64,000 nt of DNA from Chitinophaga pinensis. Lineage in GTDB: Bacteria; Bacteroidota; Bacteroidia; Chitinophagales; Chitinophagaceae. The DNA lies in assembly GCA_945878115.1 (NCBI GenBank), contig CAMDVD010000007.1:19713-83712 (forward strand), in the 5' to 3' direction. Below, in pieces: positions 61,661 to 64,000 of the stretch. The first letter of the stretch is position 1; every line of letters starts with the position of its first letter. The translations under genes and the position numbers were made by a program. The notes beneath the pieces are model-generated. The model was not told the DNA's origin. It saw only the letters and a list, made by a program, of their open reading frames with translations, and searched no databases.

Positions 61661-63196
61661 TTACTCTTTCACAAACTTACTCACAAACCCCTTACCATCT
61701 ACATTTATTTTGATACTGTATAATGCCCTAGGCAAGTGCTTTACAGAGAGTTCTATTTTATCATTTTGTATTTGTGTCATGCTTCTCTTGAGTAGTACCT
61801 GACCTAACATATCATATATTATTACTTCTACTTTTTTACAGTCGGTAGGTAGGGCTATTGTTAGCTTATCATTTGTTGGGTTGGGATAAATTACAATTTC
61901 TTGTTTACTCCTTTCCACTTCTGCATTAGACGCCGGCGAACACATCCCATTCCACCCCAACCCATAGTTAGTCATATTTGGTGGTTTGAGCAGATTAGTA
62001 TACGGCTGCCATAAACCTTGTGGTACAAAATGACAACCAAGCCCTTTAACATTGGGGCTATCTATATAACTCATAAATGGTCGAATGCCATTCCAGTTTC
62101 CGACATACAATTTACCATCTGGCGCACATGCCATAGTTGAATACCATGGAAAATAATTAATACTCGTATCGGGTCCTGTTATAAATAATGCATTGTTCTT
62201 ATTCGTATCTTCCAAATCTATTTGATAGATAGTAAAATTATTACTCAAATACAATAATTTACTATCAGGCGAAAAGCATATCCCTGCTTTAAAGTCATCA
62301 GCAGGGTATGAAACAGTATCTGCTGGCACCAAATAATAATTATTAAAAGTAAAGGCACCGCTACATCGATCAAAATCGTACACATCTACCCGACTGATAT
62401 TCCAGTAAGTACTATCCACTACATGATTATAAATATCGCTCACAAATTTAGTACCATCATTACTAAAATATATTTGCGTGTAGAAAGCACAATAGTTTTC
62501 GGTATCTGTTATATTATAGTAATAGGGCCCTTCTATGGTATCTTCTTTCACTAAAAAGCTCTGGTATCTATGGTTCAAGCAGTCTGCTTTTACAAGCCAC
62601 CAATCTTTGCCATTACCATGACGAACTGCTGTCATTGCAACATTTACATACTCCTGTTTATCAAGGAGTACTTTATTCTTCACTGTCACTTTTCCCAATC
62701 CAGCATTGCTATCCATATCTACTATACTATAGTTCAATACATCATAACCAACATAAATTCCATTATTGAATATATTATTAAATGCACTATCACTTAGCCC
62801 TGTGCTAAATACATAATATTGATTATTCTTTTTAGGTATAATAATAGTGCTTTGGTCAAAATGCCCACCACCACCTAAATTATCAGCATACAAAGTGCCT
62901 TGGGGACAATTAACATAATGGCCATTCTCCATCAAAAAGCCAAATTTATCGCCAATATTAAATCCATTACTAAAAAATAGGAAATTGCCATTCGTATCAG
63001 ATATACAAGAACCTTCTATCATGCCATCCACTTGCAATAAGGTATCGAAACTAATAGTAGGTGTATTGAAGTTAAATATAATGATTGGAGCTGCCCCTAC
63101 AGCCCAATTATTATTCCTTTTGTATTCTTGTGCGAAAGCTCTTGTACTAACAAGCATACATGCTAGTACAAGAGCATTAAAAAGTTGTTGCCGCAT
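61661..63196 (-). CDS. T9SS type A sorting domain protein (paralog B)
   Basis: A 511-residue secreted protein, paralogous to the one at 56981-58528. Start at 63196 (MRQQLFNALVLACMLVSTRA then FAQ signal; a TTG/ATG 9 bp upstream is also possible). The propeller-like body contains NGKDWWLVKADCLNHRYQSF, FSNDGTKFVSDIYNHVV, FSPDSKLLYLSNNFTIYQID and APDGKLYVGNWNGIRPF. The C-terminal T9SS domain is at about 435-511 (EIVIYPNPTNDKLTIALPTD, IYDMLGQVLLKRS, ALYSIKI). The start region abuts the end of the DUF7948-like gene: the annotated starts and stops are only 1 bp apart. Confidence 0.8.
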   Translation of the reverse strand: MRQQLFNALVLACMLVSTRAFAQEYKRNNNWAVGAAPIIIFNFNTPTISFDTLLQVDGMIEGSCISDTNGNFLFFSNGFNIGDKFGFLMENGHYVNCPQGTLYADNLGGGGHFDQSTIIIPKKNNQYYVFSTGLSDSAFNNIFNNGIYVGYDVLNYSIVDMDSNAGLGKVTVKNKVLLDKQEYVNVAMTAVRHGNGKDWWLVKADCLNHRYQSFLVKEDTIEGPYYYNITDTENYCAFYTQIYFSNDGTKFVSDIYNHVVDSTYWNISRVDVYDFDRCSGAFTFNNYYLVPADTVSYPADDFKAGICFSPDSKLLYLSNNFTIYQIDLEDTNKNNALFITGPDTSINYFPWYSTMACAPDGKLYVGNWNGIRPFMSYIDSPNVKGLGCHFVPQGLWQPYTNLLKPPNMTNYGLGWNGMCSPASNAEVERSKQEIVIYPNPTNDKLTIALPTDCKKVEVIIYDMLGQVLLKRSMTQIQNDKIELSVKHLPRALYSIKINVDGKGFVSKFVKE

Positions 63197-63197
63197 T

Positions 63198-63896
63198 TTA
63201 ATCAATAATTAATTTGCCAGTATAGGATTGATAGGTATATAATTTCGCTTGCTTCACATCACCAAATCTCGTATTAAAAACTAGTTCCCCATTTTCATTA
63301 ATATTTATTTTATTTGTTCCTTCCAGCTTCATTTTTATATCCGAAGGACTTGCACCTGGTTTTATGATATAATCGTATCGTATATTTCCTTCATCAAAAT
63401 AATATTTAGTATCAATATTGCTATATGTATTCTTTATGACTATTTCTTTATATTGTGCAACCTCAGTAGTCCATTTACTTTTATCATTACCAATGAGATA
63501 ATTAAAATACCCTGAACCCTTCTGACTTGCTTTGGGTTCAGGTGCATCATTTGCACCTTCCAATGTCATACGAACTATTTGTCCATATTGCTCTTTGGGC
63601 GTGGTCATTTTATTTATAGTGTTATGTATTTGATTTTCGTCTTCTGCTTTTTTTACTGCTTCTTTAAACTTATAAAAATCATACACCATTCCTTTTTTCG
63701 TAATCCAAGCATTAAGTCCGCCTTGCTTGGTCATATAGAGTACCTCGCTTGGCCATTGTCCTTTGTTTTCAATAAAAAATTGCTTGTCCAATTTCTGTAA
63801 TGCTTTGTCTGCTTGCGCAAATGTTTTCAATGTAATTCCATTCATAATAAATAATAATACCAAGACTAACGATTTTCTTTCCCATAACTTGCACAA
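63198..63896 (-). CDS. Short DUF7948-like exported protein, probably an N-terminal fragment of a longer type
   Basis: A 232-residue protein. ERKSLVLVLLFIMNGITLKT FAQ looks like a signal peptide; the body begins FFIENKGQWPSEVLYMTKQG and continues GLNAWITKKGMVYDFYKFKE, YKEIVIKNTYSNIDTKYYFD and NIRYDYIIKPGASPSDIKMK, matching the N-terminal DUF7948 module of large SBBP-repeat/T9SS surface proteins, which usually continue for many hundred residues. Here it stops after SYTGKLIID, right before another T9SS gene. The only in-frame start inside the visible sequence is a TTG at 63896. An ATG at 63997 is two bases out of frame across the AGCAC repeat. Confidence 0.65.
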   Translation of the reverse strand: MCKLWERKSLVLVLLFIMNGITLKTFAQADKALQKLDKQFFIENKGQWPSEVLYMTKQGGLNAWITKKGMVYDFYKFKEAVKKAEDENQIHNTINKMTTPKEQYGQIVRMTLEGANDAPEPKASQKGSGYFNYLIGNDKSKWTTEVAQYKEIVIKNTYSNIDTKYYFDEGNIRYDYIIKPGASPSDIKMKLEGTNKININENGELVFNTRFGDVKQAKLYTYQSYTGKLIID

Positions 63897-63905
63897 TTTA
63901 TATTT

Positions 63906-63970
63906 GTGCTGTGCTGTGCTGTGCTGTGCTGTGCTGTGCTGTGCTGTGCTGTGCTGTGCTGTGCTGTGCT
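63906..63970. repeat. Pentanucleotide tandem repeat, GTGCT x13 (AGCAC on the coding strand)
   Basis: Thirteen perfect copies of a 5-bp unit directly upstream of the DUF7948-like gene. The unit is not a multiple of three, so copy-number change shifts the frame. An ATG (63997, minus strand) starts an open frame MKAKILNQT that enters the repeat as STAQH units and ends in another frame at 13 copies, but would join the DUF7948 frame at 12 or 15 copies. It could also alter promoter spacing. The upstream region lies outside the window. Confidence 0.85.
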
Positions 63971-64000
63971 GGTTTGATTTAAAATTTTCGCTTTCATAAT

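Overview
The window is AT-rich chromosomal DNA from a member of the Bacteroidota, most likely a Chitinophagales/Sphingobacteriales/Saprospiria-type lineage; no rRNA or marker set fixes it further. The evidence is two secreted proteins with type IX secretion C-terminal domains, BatD/BatE, a class III sirtuin without zinc cysteines, S46 dipeptidyl peptidase, bacillithiol deacetylase BshB1, DUF4294, and promoters of the Bacteroidota TAnnTTTG type instead of purine-rich Shine-Dalgarno sites. No tRNA, rRNA, CRISPR array, prophage or classical IS element was seen.

Layout. 0-3.2 kb: 5' part of prfA, an outer-membrane beta-barrel protein and an FAH-family hydrolase. 3.2-7.2 kb: deoC, a complete aldehyde dehydrogenase and a catalytically empty ALDH-like protein (apparently a split ALDH16), then a frameshifted lipoprotein. 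7.2-7.85 kb: an array of palindromic repeats. 8-14 kb: an aldo/keto reductase facing a leftward unit of small lipoprotein, two tandem TMTC-like GT-C/TPR membrane proteins and recO. 14.6-16.8 kb: S46 peptidase. 17.2-27.9 kb: a leftward complex I cluster nuoA-B-C-D-H-I-J-K-L-M-N with no nuoE, F or G, interrupted twice by intergenic repeats. 28-35.4 kb: sirtuin, L,D-transpeptidase, a RAYT transposase among its palindromic REP sequences plus a duplicated gene tail, a LamG/Ig/collagen-like/DUF1566 surface protein whose C-terminus resembles a diversity-generating retroelement variable region, bshB1 and DUF4294. 35.4-41.5 kb: purD, anmK, upp, DUF1275, nadD and a lipid A-type acyltransferase. 41.5-48.4 kb: a 1102-residue MORN-repeat protein, a zinc-ribbon protein, superoxide dismutase, an LpxH-like phosphoesterase and a PaaE-like reductase. 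48.7-56.7 kb: DUF2442, an unknown secreted protein, a YhhQ-type queuosine-precursor transporter, fabG, tsaE, batE, batD and gpmI. 57-64 kb: two paralogous T9SS cargo proteins, a short basic peptide, an Rpn/PDDEXK nuclease, sdaA and a short DUF7948-type protein with 13 copies of a 5-bp repeat at its start.

The core is housekeeping (translation termination, respiration, envelope, nucleotide salvage). The unusual content is in the intergenic DNA, where at least six families of small palindromic repeats occur. One family lies around its presumed mobilising enzyme (RAYT, about 30.2-30.7 kb). The best leads for new biology are the possible DGR target at 31.5-33.7 kb, the AGCAC-repeat switch at 63.9 kb, the RAYT locus with its duplicated peptidoglycan-gene tail, complex I without its NADH module, and the split ALDH16 locus.
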